Origin: Syntrophales bacterium
Lineage (GTDB): Bacteria; Desulfobacterota; Syntrophia; Syntrophales; PHBD01
Assembly (NCBI GenBank): GCA_035363115.1
Contig: DAOSEM010000005.1
Coordinates: 175,215 to 239,214, forward strand
Reading direction: 5' to 3'
DNA: 64,000 nucleotides
In this document: positions 23,496-31,618 of the stretch, one piece after another
How positions within the stretch are numbered: position 1 is the first letter of the stretch
Layout: each line of letters begins with the position of its first letter
Translations under genes and position numbers: made by a program
The notes under the pieces: model-generated
Database searches by the model: none
What the model saw: only the letters and a program-made list of their open reading frames with translations
What the model was told of the DNA's origin: nothing

Positions 23496-24436
23496 GCGAT
23501 AGCAAGTATCACTATGTCTACGGGCCCGTCCCGTCGCGCCGACTCGGCCGTTCCCTGGGGGTCGATCTCGTTCCCTTCAAGGTCTGTACCTTCGACTGCG
23601 TCTATTGCCAGTTGGGACGGACGACGAACAGGACCCTGGCAAGGGACGTGCACGTGCCGGTTGATGCCGTCCTGGCGGAACTGGACGGGAAGCTGGCGGG
23701 AGGAGACATTCCGGACTACATCACACTGGCCGGATCGGGGGAGCCGACGCTGCACTCCGGCATCGGACGGGTGATCGAACAAATCCACCGGCGCACGACG
23801 GTTCCCGTGGCGGTTCTGACCAACGGCTCCCTGCTGTGGATGAGGGACGTGCAGGACGATCTCATGTCGGCGGACCTTGTGCTCCCGTCGCTGGACGCCG
23901 GGGACGAGAGGATGTTTCGCATCGTGAACCGTCCGCACGAAGGCATATCCTTCGAGTGCATGGTGGACGGCATGGCGGAGTTCACCCGGAGATTCCCGGG
24001 GGAGGTGTGGCTGGAGATCCTGCTCCTGGCCGGTCTGACGGGTGTTCCTGCGGAGGCGAAAAAGATCGCGGCCCTGGTCTCGCTCATCGGGCCTTCGAGG
24101 GTGCAGCTCAACACGGTGGTCCGTCCGCCCGCGGATCCCTCCGCCCTTTCGGTTCCCTCCGATGAGATGGCGGTCCTGAAGCATTTCTTCCCGGAGCCGG
24201 TCGGCATCATCTGTGACTATGCGGAGAAGAACCGGGCTGTTTCGCATCCGGCGGTCAGGGATGAGGACATCCTGGCCCTGCTCCGGAGAAGGCCCTGCAC
24301 GGTCGAGGGCATTGCATCGGGGCTGGGTGTTCACGCGGTCGAGGTCCTCAAGCGGATCGACGCCCTGATCGCGGCGGGAACAATCCGCTGGGTTGTCTCC
24401 GACGGGAGAAGCGTGTACGCGAAGGCCGATTCCTGA
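23492..24436 (+). CDS. Radical SAM protein (COG0731-like)
   Basis: This 314-residue protein begins YVYGPVPSRRLGRSLGVDLVP, followed by the radical SAM motif CTFDCVYCQLG. TLAGSGEPTLHSGIG is the GGE-like SAM-binding strand. The C-terminal 70 residues (about 240-314) look like a winged-helix module (DEDILALLRRRPCTVEGIASGLGV). Proteins of this kind are common in anaerobes next to MinD-ferredoxin ATPases and NifX-like genes; their reaction is unknown. The ATG overlaps the stop of the zinc-ribbon gene (ATGA), so the genes are translationally coupled. Confidence 0.83.
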   Translation: MSDSKYHYVYGPVPSRRLGRSLGVDLVPFKVCTFDCVYCQLGRTTNRTLARDVHVPVDAVLAELDGKLAGGDIPDYITLAGSGEPTLHSGIGRVIEQIHRRTTVPVAVLTNGSLLWMRDVQDDLMSADLVLPSLDAGDERMFRIVNRPHEGISFECMVDGMAEFTRRFPGEVWLEILLLAGLTGVPAEAKKIAALVSLIGPSRVQLNTVVRPPADPSALSVPSDEMAVLKHFFPEPVGIICDYAEKNRAVSHPAVRDEDILALLRRRPCTVEGIASGLGVHAVEVLKRIDALIAAGTIRWVVSDGRSVYAKADS

Positions 24437-24567
24437 ATGCCGGATACGGCAGGGCGGTCCGCATCGGGACGGGTGTTGCGGACACGGTCCGATGCTCCGG
24501 TTTGGAAAGCAGTCGGGTCCTCTCCTGCTGCTGATGCTGGGAGGAGTTCCGGGGAAGGATAGGGATC

Positions 24568-25440
24568 ATGAAGGAGATCGTGATCATCAGTGGCAAGGGA
24601 GGAACCGGCAAAACCAGCCTGGCCGCATCGTTCGCCGTGCTGGCGGACCGGCCGGTCATCGCGGACTGTGACGTGGACGCGGCGGATCTGCATCTGGTAC
24701 TCTCGCCGTCGGTGAAAGAGCGGCACGCGTTTTACAGCGGTCGCGAGGCGGTCATCCGGCCGGAGGACTGCATCGGCTGTGGCATCTGTCTCGACGATTG
24801 CCGCTTTGAGGCCGTGATGAGAACGGAAGACTCCTCCGGCCGATCCGTGTTTGCCATCGATCCGGTGTCCTGTGAAGGATGCGGGGTCTGCGTCCGGTTT
24901 TGCCCGACGTCAGCCATCGATTTTCCGGAGCGGCTCTGTGGGGAGTGGATGATCTCCGAGACCCGCTGCGGCCCGATGGTGCACGCCCGGCTCGGCATCG
25001 CCGCGGAAAATTCGGGGAAGCTCGTTACGACGGTTCGTCAGGAGGCCCGCCGCATCGCGGAGGAGGAAAACCGGTCCCTGATCCTGGTGGACGGTCCCCC
25101 GGGGATCGGCTGTCCCGTCATTGCGTCCCTGACGGGGGCGACGGAGGTGCTGGCCGTGACGGAGCCGACCGTCTCGGGAGAGCACGACCTGGAGCGGCTG
25201 CTTTCGCTGACCCGTCATTTCGCCATCCCGGCGGTGGTCTGCGTGAACAAGTGGGACCTGAATACGGCGATGACGGAGCGGATCGAGGAGAAGGCGAGAG
25301 GGATGGGGGCCCGGGTCTCCGGCCGCATCCGGTACGACCGCTCCGTGACCACGGCCCAGCTTCAGGAGAGGGCCGTCGTGGAGATCGACGCCTCCTGTGT
25401 CGAGGACATTCGAAGAATCTGGGCAGACATTGCAGGGTAG
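24568..25440 (+). CDS. MinD-superfamily ATPase with inserted ferredoxin domain, copy 2
   Basis: This 290-residue protein has the Walker A ISGKGGTGKTSLAASFAV. The inserted ferredoxin part is CIGCGICLDDCRFEAV and CEGCGVCVRFCPTSAI (residues about 70-116). The ATPase then resumes: LILVDGPPGIGCPVIASL and VNKWDLNTAMTERIEE. It differs from copy 1 enough to be an old paralogue; heterodimers of two such ATPases are expected in orange-protein-like systems. It follows the radical SAM gene after 131 bp and is 11 bp from the MBL gene. The start is supported by the GGATAGGGATC region before the ATG. Confidence 0.88.
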   Translation: MKEIVIISGKGGTGKTSLAASFAVLADRPVIADCDVDAADLHLVLSPSVKERHAFYSGREAVIRPEDCIGCGICLDDCRFEAVMRTEDSSGRSVFAIDPVSCEGCGVCVRFCPTSAIDFPERLCGEWMISETRCGPMVHARLGIAAENSGKLVTTVRQEARRIAEEENRSLILVDGPPGIGCPVIASLTGATEVLAVTEPTVSGEHDLERLLSLTRHFAIPAVVCVNKWDLNTAMTERIEEKARGMGARVSGRIRYDRSVTTAQLQERAVVEIDASCVEDIRRIWADIAG

Positions 25441-25451
25441 GGGGAGAAGCC

Positions 25452-26291
25452 ATGAGCCAACCGATTGAAATCACCATCCTCGTCGACAACCGGGCGGCCC
25501 CCGGACTGATGGCGGAGCACGGCCTCTCGCTCTGGATCGAGACGGGGGAGCGGCGCATCCTCTTCGATACGGGGCAGGGTGCGGCCCTGGTGCCCAACGC
25601 CTGGGCCCTTGGCGTCGATCTGGCCGGAACGGATATGCTGGTCCTGAGCCACGGGCACTATGACCACGTGGGGGGAATTCCCCAGGTCCTGCGAAGGGCC
25701 AGGAAGCTTGTAATATATTGTCATCCGGGTGTCGTTCTGCCCCGGTACGCCATTCGGGACGGAGCGGCAAGGGCGATCCACATGCCGAAGGACTCCTCGT
25801 CGGCCCTGGACCGATTCCCCCTGGAACGTCTTCACTGGATCCAGAACCCCGTGTCTCTTCCGGGAGATGTTGGTCTTACGGGCCCGGTGCCACGGGAGTC
25901 CGGATTCGAGGACACGGGGGGTGCGTTCTTCCTCGATCGTGAAGGCCGGCAGGCGGATCCGATCGAAGACGACCTCGCCCTGTGGATCCGGACGGACGAG
26001 GGGCTGGTTGTGTGCGTCGGCTGCTGCCACGCGGGACTCCTGAACACCCTGAACCGGGTGCAGAAACTGAACGGCGGAATGCGGATCCGGGCCGTCATCG
26101 GAGGATTGCACCTGCTCCATGCCGGCCGCGAACGCCTCGACCGCACCGTGGCTGCACTCCTCTCGCTGGATCCGGATCTGGTGATCCCCTGCCACTGCAC
26201 CGGCGAACACGCGTCCGCCGTCCTGCTCGAAGCCCTGGGCAGCAAGGGCAGGCCAGGATCCGCGGGAATGCGATGCCGGTTTGAGTCCTGA
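25452..26291 (+). CDS. MBL-fold metallohydrolase, copy 1
   Basis: This 279-residue protein has the metallo-beta-lactamase motif LSHGHYDHVGG and further metal ligands in CVGCCHAGLLNTLNRV and VIGGLHLL. The last strand, LVIPCHCTGEHAS, ends in a histidine-cysteine motif. The type (ILFDTGQG, then the late CCHAG) is that of the 7,8-dihydropterin-6-methyl-4-aminobenzene-phosphate-synthase-like MBL proteins, abundant in anaerobes beside Fe-S ATPases. Its true substrate is unknown. It ends the operon that began at the sigma54 promoter near 20750. It is a paralogue of the MBL protein at 31.6-32.6 kb. Confidence 0.85.
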   Translation: MSQPIEITILVDNRAAPGLMAEHGLSLWIETGERRILFDTGQGAALVPNAWALGVDLAGTDMLVLSHGHYDHVGGIPQVLRRARKLVIYCHPGVVLPRYAIRDGAARAIHMPKDSSSALDRFPLERLHWIQNPVSLPGDVGLTGPVPRESGFEDTGGAFFLDREGRQADPIEDDLALWIRTDEGLVVCVGCCHAGLLNTLNRVQKLNGGMRIRAVIGGLHLLHAGRERLDRTVAALLSLDPDLVIPCHCTGEHASAVLLEALGSKGRPGSAGMRCRFES

Positions 26292-26548
26292 AGAGATGTT
26301 TCTCTTGCAGAGCGCGGTCCTGTGTGGGATGATCCAATAATACAAACGGATAGATCCAGTTCACTCCATTCTGTTTCAAAAGAGATTTTCATTCACCGGT
26401 TACCATCCCTTTCAACCCTGAGCGAATTGTACGGAATCAGCAATTGAAAACCTTTCCTCGTGCGAAACGGGCTGAATGCCGTCCGTCGCAGGCAGGAAGA
26501 AAAAGGAGGCGGCGCACACCCATCCATAAATGAAAGGGGGGAAAACAG

Positions 26549-26839
26549 ATGCAACTCTACATCATTCTCATGAATCTCACGGATCAGGGGATTCGCACCG
26601 TGAAGGATTCGACCCAGTTGATTGCAGAGGCAAAGAACGCCTTTGAAAAGAAAGGGGGAGTCGTGAAGGGCGTTTATCTGACCATGGGGCAATGGGATTA
26701 CCTGGCCATTTGCGAGGCCCCCAGCGATGAGATCGCTGTCGATTTCATCCTGGGGCTTGGTGCCACAGGCAATGTCAGGACCCACACAATCAAGGCGTTC
26801 CTGCCGGAAGTGGTCAGTGAATTCAAGTTCAGCTTCTGA
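26549..26839 (+). CDS. GYD domain protein
   Basis: This 96-residue protein reads MQLYIILMNLTDQGIRTVKD...KKGGVVKGVYLTMGQWDYL, ending in a beta strand VVSEFKFSF. It matches the GYD family (small dimeric alpha/beta-barrel-like proteins of unknown function). The ribosome site GGGGGG stands 6-11 nt before the ATG. It is isolated by about 257 bp from the MBL gene upstream and by 123 bp from the convergent DUF1858 gene downstream. Confidence 0.8.
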   Translation: MQLYIILMNLTDQGIRTVKDSTQLIAEAKNAFEKKGGVVKGVYLTMGQWDYLAICEAPSDEIAVDFILGLGATGNVRTHTIKAFLPEVVSEFKFSF

Positions 26840-26962
26840 AAACTCGTGTCTGTGCAAAAGACCATGGTTTTCGGGAATGCCGGGGATGAAGATCTGCCGA
26901 GGCTCTGTGCGCCGCTCTCGACCGTCCGATCGTCCTCTGCCGTTCCGCCTGCCGCAAGGGAT

Positions 26963-27184
26963 CTACGTTATGCGGATCAATCCATGGATGTCGTCGAGAG
27001 CGCGGTCCAGGTCGAAGCCGAACCGGGCAGCTGCTTCCCCGAGTGGCAGGAACAGAGCCTGGCAGTAGATGCAGGCGCCGGTCTCCTGTTCCAGCCTCTT
27101 GAACACGGCTTCCGTTTCCCGGTACCGGCTGATGATGTCGAGAATGACCGTCTCCGGCGTGATGGCCGTCGTTTCGTCTTTCAT
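26963..27184 (-). CDS. DUF1858-like small CxxC protein
   Basis: This 73-residue protein starts MKDETTAITPETVILDIISR, with an ETGACIYCQALFLPLGEAA core. This resembles DUF1858, whose CxxC sits between an N-terminal 'VxxLLxxyP' segment and a C-terminal helix. The CxxC suggests a redox or metal-binding role. Its ATG overlaps the stop of the kinase-fold gene upstream (ATGA), making it the last gene of the selenium-type cluster. Family assignment is moderate. Confidence 0.65.
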   Translation of the reverse strand: MKDETTAITPETVILDIISRYRETEAVFKRLEQETGACIYCQALFLPLGEAAARFGFDLDRALDDIHGLIRIT

Positions 27185-28071
27185 GCCGTATCCTTTGCGC
27201 GATGGTTTTCGGGAGAAGCTTCCAGCACGTGTCGCAGTGCCTGCGGGATGTGCCGGATCAGTTCCCCGATCTGGGTTGCCGGTGTGGGCCTTGCGAGCCG
27301 TCCGGCCAGGCGGTTTGTCCTCATGGCGGCTGGGGCTGCGTACCGGATGCTCATTCCCGAATCGATGAGAACGGACACAAGACCGGTCAGGGTGTCGCCC
27401 GTTCCGCCCATGGCCTCCATCGCTTCTTCGGCGTGACTGTCGACCGTCTCCAGGATTCCCTTTTCATCGGCCAGGTAATCCCTGGCCCCCTTGACAAGGA
27501 GATGCCGGGCCGCGTTGCCGTGCCGGTATGCCCGGGCGATCAGGTCGGGAACGCGGTTTTCCTCGTGGAGGATGAACCCCCTGGTGTAGAAAGGGTGGGG
27601 CGCCTCCTCGTCCGCCAGAAAGGCGAGCTCTCCCACGTCGGGCGTGAAGAGGTCGAAGATGGATGCCCGGCCGCTCATTTTGGCCACGTACATGAATCCA
27701 GCGTCGGCGATCAGCGTCGGCCGGGGGCTCATGGCTTCCAGGATGCCCTCCAGCCTGTTGTGCCAGTGAACAATGGGCTGCAGGTAGTGAAAAACGATGG
27801 TCCGGAAGGAGTTCCCGGGCAAGGCTGCGGTCATGTGCTGATAGAGACGGCGGCTTCCCTTGCCGGTTCCCGTATCGCCGGCGAGACAGACAAACGGCCC
27901 CGGTCTTCCCAGGGTATCCGCCGCAACTGCGGCGGCGGCGACGAGGGCGGGCGTTCCCCGGTTCACGTCGATCGTCACGGAGCCGATTTGAAGCCGTTCG
28001 CCGTCCATAACGGCCGTCCCTTCCGTGAGGGGGAAGGCGTCCGAGGGAACCGTTCCCATTATGCAGAGCAT
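27181..28071 (-). CDS. Ribokinase-fold protein resembling NAD(P)H-hydrate dehydratase
   Basis: This 296-residue protein has a nucleotide loop in CLAGDTGTGKGSRRLYQHM. The C-terminal region HLLVKGARDYLADEKG...MGGTGDTLTGLVSVL matches the GGTGD anion-hole motif of YjeF-C/ribokinase-type enzymes. LIADAGFMYVAK and FDLFTPDVGELAFLAD also fit that fold. The substrate is not predictable; in this cluster (YedE, YedF, DUF3343) it may be a selenium- or sulfur-related accessory. It begins at 28071, overlapping the DUF3343 stop by 13 bp, and overlaps the following DUF1858 gene by 4 bp. Confidence 0.7.
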   Translation of the reverse strand: MLCIMGTVPSDAFPLTEGTAVMDGERLQIGSVTIDVNRGTPALVAAAAVAADTLGRPGPFVCLAGDTGTGKGSRRLYQHMTAALPGNSFRTIVFHYLQPIVHWHNRLEGILEAMSPRPTLIADAGFMYVAKMSGRASIFDLFTPDVGELAFLADEEAPHPFYTRGFILHEENRVPDLIARAYRHGNAARHLLVKGARDYLADEKGILETVDSHAEEAMEAMGGTGDTLTGLVSVLIDSGMSIRYAAPAAMRTNRLAGRLARPTPATQIGELIRHIPQALRHVLEASPENHRAKDTA

Positions 28072-28553
28072 AGGCGCTTGACCTCCTCGAAGGCGAGCTG
28101 GAGCGCGTAACCGCAGAGCGTGTGCCCGATGTCCCGCGGATTTGGCGCATCGGCAAGTTTCTGTCCCACCATGGAAGCGGCCAGATAGGGAACATCGGGG
28201 CATCCGCCCCCGGACACGTTGACGATTGTGCCGTTTTCCCTGTCCACGGTGAGTTTCATGTTGGCAGCCCGGACCATGAGGTACCTGCCGAAATCCTTGA
28301 CTTGAAAAATATTCACCGGCTCCAGGAGGGGACCGGTCACGGGTACCGTTTTCAGGGGCGGCAGTTTCGCCGCTTCGAGAATTCTGAGAATCTGCAGCTC
28401 CTCGATCAGGGGGAACTCGATCACCAGGTCGCACCCCTGCCGGACCTCCGGCGGGGGGCCCATGACGCGGATCTCCCACCCGCCCTTTTTCAGCAGGGTC
28501 TCCGCCTGGATGACCTCACCGGTGTTTTCAAACACGAGAATCCCCCGGTCCAC
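28059..28553 (-). CDS. DUF3343-containing protein (putative Se/S carrier)
   Basis: Residues about 5-75 (ILVFENTGEVIQAETLLKKG, EIRVMGPPPEVRQGCDLVIE) match DUF3343, small proteins proposed to carry selenium or sulfur, with a conserved GCDL cysteine. About 90 further residues (VNIFQVKDFGRYLMVRAANM, GGGCPDVPYLAASMVG) form an added C-terminal domain with another Cys, which is longer than the stand-alone family. The start is uncertain: GTG 28553 lies in the loop of an 11-bp inverted repeat and has no ribosome site; GTG 28535 follows GGGGG. It is encoded between the YedF-like gene and the kinase-fold gene and overlaps the latter. Confidence 0.7.
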   Translation of the reverse strand: MDRGILVFENTGEVIQAETLLKKGGWEIRVMGPPPEVRQGCDLVIEFPLIEELQILRILEAAKLPPLKTVPVTGPLLEPVNIFQVKDFGRYLMVRAANMKLTVDRENGTIVNVSGGGCPDVPYLAASMVGQKLADAPNPRDIGHTLCGYALQLAFEEVKRLCSA

Positions 28554-28577
28554 CCGGTTGTCGGGGCCGGGGGATTC
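28538..28577. repeat. 11-bp inverted repeat spanning the DUF3343 start
   Basis: GAATCCCCCGG (28538-28548) is complementary to CCGGGGGATTC (28567-28577), with an 18-nt loop that contains the putative GTG start codon. In the leftward mRNA this hairpin would mask initiation, suggesting translational control or coupling. Confidence 0.6.
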
Positions 28578-28624
28578 TTTTCGTGTCTGCTTTCCTTTCC
28601 AAAATGGAAAGAGGGCCACGGCGA

Positions 28625-28864
28625 TCAGCCTTTTTTGATGGTGATGCTGTACGCGCCGCGGTCCTCGCTGATTCCGGCGACCGTCCATCCCTTGCCTGCC
28701 GCCGCCCGGGAAACGTTTTCCTTCGAGGCGTCGCTGTCGACCAGGACGGTCATCTCGGTCGAGGTCCCCGCCTTGATCTCGTCAAGGGTCATCAGGACGG
28801 GCTGGGGGCATGAAAGACCGCGGGCATCTACTGTTTTCGACATGTTTTCCTCCTTTTCAGGCAA
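28625..28864 (-). CDS. TusA/YedF-like sulfurtransferase
   Basis: This 79-residue protein reads MSKTVDARGLSCPQPVLMTLDE, with the CPxP active-site cysteine of the TusA/SirA/YedF family at the expected place. The C-terminus, GWTVAGISEDRGAYSITIKK, also fits. It overlaps the 3' end of the YedE-like gene by 8 bp, the classic yedE-yedF arrangement. TusA relays persulfide sulfur; YedF-type proteins beside YedE are associated with selenium metabolism. The choice of selenium rests on context. Confidence 0.88.
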   Translation of the reverse strand: MPEKEENMSKTVDARGLSCPQPVLMTLDEIKAGTSTEMTVLVDSDASKENVSRAAAGKGWTVAGISEDRGAYSITIKKG

Positions 28865-29951
28865 TCCTTTTTCTCATGGTGAAGCCGATGAACAGGCACA
28901 CGGCAAGGCCGATGATGACCGCCGGCACTCCGTAAGGGCCGACGCCGGTGGGAGAGCTGGCCAGGCCGAAATTGTGGGCGATCGCGGCGCCGACGATCAT
29001 TCCGACGACGAAAACGGCGGCGTCGCCGTCTCCCTCGCCGGCCAGGAAAAGCTGACGTCCCGGGCACCCGCCGGCCAGGCAGAACGCCAGGCCCGACAGG
29101 GCCATCCCGGCGAAGTTCCACAGGTGCATGGTATGGGCGACGGGCTGTCCCTCAAATCCCGGCTTGAACTGGCCGACGATGAGATTGACGACAAAAGCGG
29201 TTGCGATCAGGGCGATGAACCCCGACAGGAGATGCGTCTGCCGGAAGAGAACAAAATCACGAATGGCGCCCATCGTACAGAAACGGCTCCGCTGGGCGAG
29301 AATACCGATCACGAGGCCGATGCCGAGAGATACGGCCAGGGGCGCATGCATGGCTCCCGGACCCTTTGCGCTGTAGAAAAGAACCCCGCTTTTTGCTTCG
29401 CCGGGGACCTGGGGAAAGATCAGCAGCAGGCACAGCAGTCCGATCATGACGAGGGGAAGCATCCAGCCCGCCGTGTGGTGGGTCTGCTGGGTGCGGCCCA
29501 GGTTGTAGCCGCCTTTCAGGAACAGGGTGCCGATCCCGATGCCGACGGCGAGGCCCGCCAGGCCGAGAACGGCGTTCCAGTCGCCGCCGGCCAGACGCAG
29601 GGCCGCCCGCCAGGGGCATCCCAGAAATACCAGCGCCCCGATCATGGCGAACATGCCGAGGACGAACCGGACGATCGGCGCCGATCCCAGGCGGGGGCGA
29701 AATTCCTTGAACAGATACGCGGCAATGAGTGCCCCGAGAACGAAGCCGATGATCTCCGGGCGGATGTACTGCACCACGTCGGCCCGATGGAGGCCGAGCG
29801 CCCCGGCGATGTCTCGCTCGAAGCAGGCGACGCAGACGCCCATGTTGCCTGGGTTACCCCATTTCTGCAGGAGCGGAGCCAGTATGCCGATGAGGATGCC
29901 GACACCAATGATGCCCCACCGCCCCGCGAACAAATTCTTGATTCCGTTCAC
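28857..29951 (-). CDS. yedE: YedE-family putative selenium (or thiosulfate) transporter
   Basis: This 364-residue polytopic membrane protein has about ten hydrophobic segments. It shows the YeeE/YedE motifs: GVCVACFERDIAGALGLH, LGCPWRAALRLAGGDWNAVL, SRFCTMGAIRDFVLFRQT and CLAGGCPGRQLFLAGEGD, whose cysteines are proposed to relay thiosulfate or selenium species. The GNMGVCVACFERD start and the GGYNLGR loop are those I associate with the selenium-linked YedE branch. It starts with GTG at 29951 after AAGGAGA. It is followed, overlapping, by the TusA/YedF-like gene and then DUF3343, which supports a selenium-supply role. Confidence 0.82.
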   Translation of the reverse strand: MNGIKNLFAGRWGIIGVGILIGILAPLLQKWGNPGNMGVCVACFERDIAGALGLHRADVVQYIRPEIIGFVLGALIAAYLFKEFRPRLGSAPIVRFVLGMFAMIGALVFLGCPWRAALRLAGGDWNAVLGLAGLAVGIGIGTLFLKGGYNLGRTQQTHHTAGWMLPLVMIGLLCLLLIFPQVPGEAKSGVLFYSAKGPGAMHAPLAVSLGIGLVIGILAQRSRFCTMGAIRDFVLFRQTHLLSGFIALIATAFVVNLIVGQFKPGFEGQPVAHTMHLWNFAGMALSGLAFCLAGGCPGRQLFLAGEGDGDAAVFVVGMIVGAAIAHNFGLASSPTGVGPYGVPAVIIGLAVCLFIGFTMRKRIA

Positions 29952-30478
29952 AAGCGATTCTCCTTTTCCATCTGATTTGTGCTGGGTTGGGTTGTGATGC
30001 CGCCCCGCAGGGTCATGCCGGAGGCGGATTCCACGGTTCCGGCATACCCGACTGCAGCGCGGCAGCCCGTCGATCCGATGCTCAGGGCATCGTCAACGGC
30101 GAGCTAAGGCGGAAGGCCACCCGAACGAGTGGTCGTGATTTTCTGGAAATGATCGGATGGGGTTGGATTTCGAAGATCCAATCAGGCCTCCCTGCCGTGC
30201 CTTGCCGCATTCCCCGCGGCATGACCGGGCAGGGGGCCGACCGGTTATGGGCGGAAAAGCGGAGGAGTGGCGTTTTCGGAGAACCGCCCGGGTTCTCTTT
30301 CAGCGCCTCAAATTAACGGGGTGAAAAACAATGGATGTTGCATCGATTTCTCTTTTCTGGGTGTTACGGCCTGCATTCTCCTTGAAAACCGATCCGGCGT
30401 ACCTTCCTGCCGGCCGTGTTTCCGGTGGCGGAGAAATAGCACAAAAGGCGCGTAATGGAACCCCTTTCCCCTTCTCCG
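29952..30478. other. Intergenic region with no recognised gene
   Basis: This 527-bp stretch lies upstream of yedE and downstream of the HdrB-like gene, both leftward. Only short, weak inverted repeats are seen (for example GCCGGA/TCCGGC near 30020-30050). No tRNA, open frame with a ribosome site or clear promoter was recognised; the YedE promoter must lie here. Confidence 0.4.
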
Positions 30479-31483
30479 CTATGCCGCCGGGAAGGGGATC
30501 TCGCCCAGGGCCATCCGGCACAGGTCGGTCACGTAGATTTTCGTCAGTCCCCTGGCCGCCGCGGGCTTGCGGAGCACCCGGTCGCACATGGGGCAGAGGG
30601 TCACGATCGCCTCCGCCCCGAAGGCGACCGCGTCGTCGATATTCCGGGTGGCGATCTCCCGGGCCAGGTCCGGGTATACGCGGGCGAACGCCCCGGTGCA
30701 GCAGAGCGCCTCCTCCCGGTCGTACCGGCGGGCCACCCGCTCCACCCCGATCAACTCGAAGATCTCGTCCAGGAACGCGTCCTTGGCCGGGGTATACCGG
30801 GAGGCACAGGGTCGCTGGTAGGCGACCTTTTTGCCGAGGGGCGTGATCCGGTCCCGGTGGTCCCGAAGGAAGTTCCTCATGTACTCGTACAGGTGCATGT
30901 ACCGGAACGGCGCCGTGATGCCGTAGTCCCGGATCTTCGCGTCCACCATCGCGTAGCAGTCGTCGTGGAGAAACACGATGTCCTTTCCCAGGGCTGCCAG
31001 GTTGTCGATGAACCGGCGGGCTTGCCGTTCCACCGGGCTTTCCTGGCCGATGTGGACGTAGCCGACGTAACAGAAATAATCGCCCCCCTTGACGAGGGTC
31101 AGCCCCTTGAACAACTCTCCGTCCAGCGCCCCGGGCGGGAGGCTGCCCTCCATGACGCAGATGGACAGGGCCGGCTTGTCGGCGTCTCCCGGGATCACCG
31201 ATGCCGGGAGGGTCCCCGCGAGGGCGAACATCTGTCCTGTCTCCGGCGGTGCCGGGAAGGCCTTCCTTTCTTCCATGGCCCGCAGGATCAGGTCGAACGG
31301 GTCGGCCCCGGTGGGGCAGTATTCACGGCAGGCGCAGCAGGTGACGCAGCGGTGCAGGATCTCCGCGTCCCTGCCGTCCATCAGGGCCTGAATGTTCGCC
31401 GCCGCCTTCTCACGGTCGTACTCGACGTACAGGCACCGGGCCAGGCAGTCGCCGCACAGATCGCACTTTGAAGCATCCCACAT
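30479..31483 (-). CDS. HdrB/GlpC-like Fe-S protein with CCG domain, copy 1
   Basis: This 334-residue protein has two N-terminal 4Fe-4S motifs (CDLCGDCLARC and CVTCCACREYCPTG). A CCG-type domain follows with HDDCYAM, RPCASRYTP, EALCCTG and LCPMCDRVL, the arrangement that binds noncubane or [4Fe-4S] clusters in heterodisulfide-reductase-like proteins. It is soluble, without signal or membrane helices. The start at 31483 follows AAGGAGAAG. It is a clear paralogue of the gene at 32.7-33.7 kb; an MBL-fold gene separates the two. It probably takes part in cytoplasmic electron transfer or disulfide chemistry; its partner is unknown. Confidence 0.82.
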   Translation of the reverse strand: MWDASKCDLCGDCLARCLYVEYDREKAAANIQALMDGRDAEILHRCVTCCACREYCPTGADPFDLILRAMEERKAFPAPPETGQMFALAGTLPASVIPGDADKPALSICVMEGSLPPGALDGELFKGLTLVKGGDYFCYVGYVHIGQESPVERQARRFIDNLAALGKDIVFLHDDCYAMVDAKIRDYGITAPFRYMHLYEYMRNFLRDHRDRITPLGKKVAYQRPCASRYTPAKDAFLDEIFELIGVERVARRYDREEALCCTGAFARVYPDLAREIATRNIDDAVAFGAEAIVTLCPMCDRVLRKPAAARGLTKIYVTDLCRMALGEIPFPAA

Positions 31484-31550
31484 GAATTCTTCTCCTTTTC
31501 CCATGCCGCAGGGACGGTCTTGACGTCCCGGCGGCTTCAGCCATCGCCCG

Positions 31551-31580
31551 GCGGCCCGGCGGGGCAATCCGCCGGGCCGC
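31551..31580. repeat. 12-bp perfect hairpin between MBL and HdrB-like genes
   Basis: GCGGCCCGGCGG (31551-31562) and its complement (31569-31580) flank a 6-nt loop. It lies in the 135-bp gap downstream of the MBL stop, with no T-run, so it may stabilise or attenuate the message rather than terminate it. Confidence 0.6.
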
Positions 31581-31618
31581 ATCCCGCGGTTTTCTTTCTC
31601 GGGAGATACTTCCTGCCG

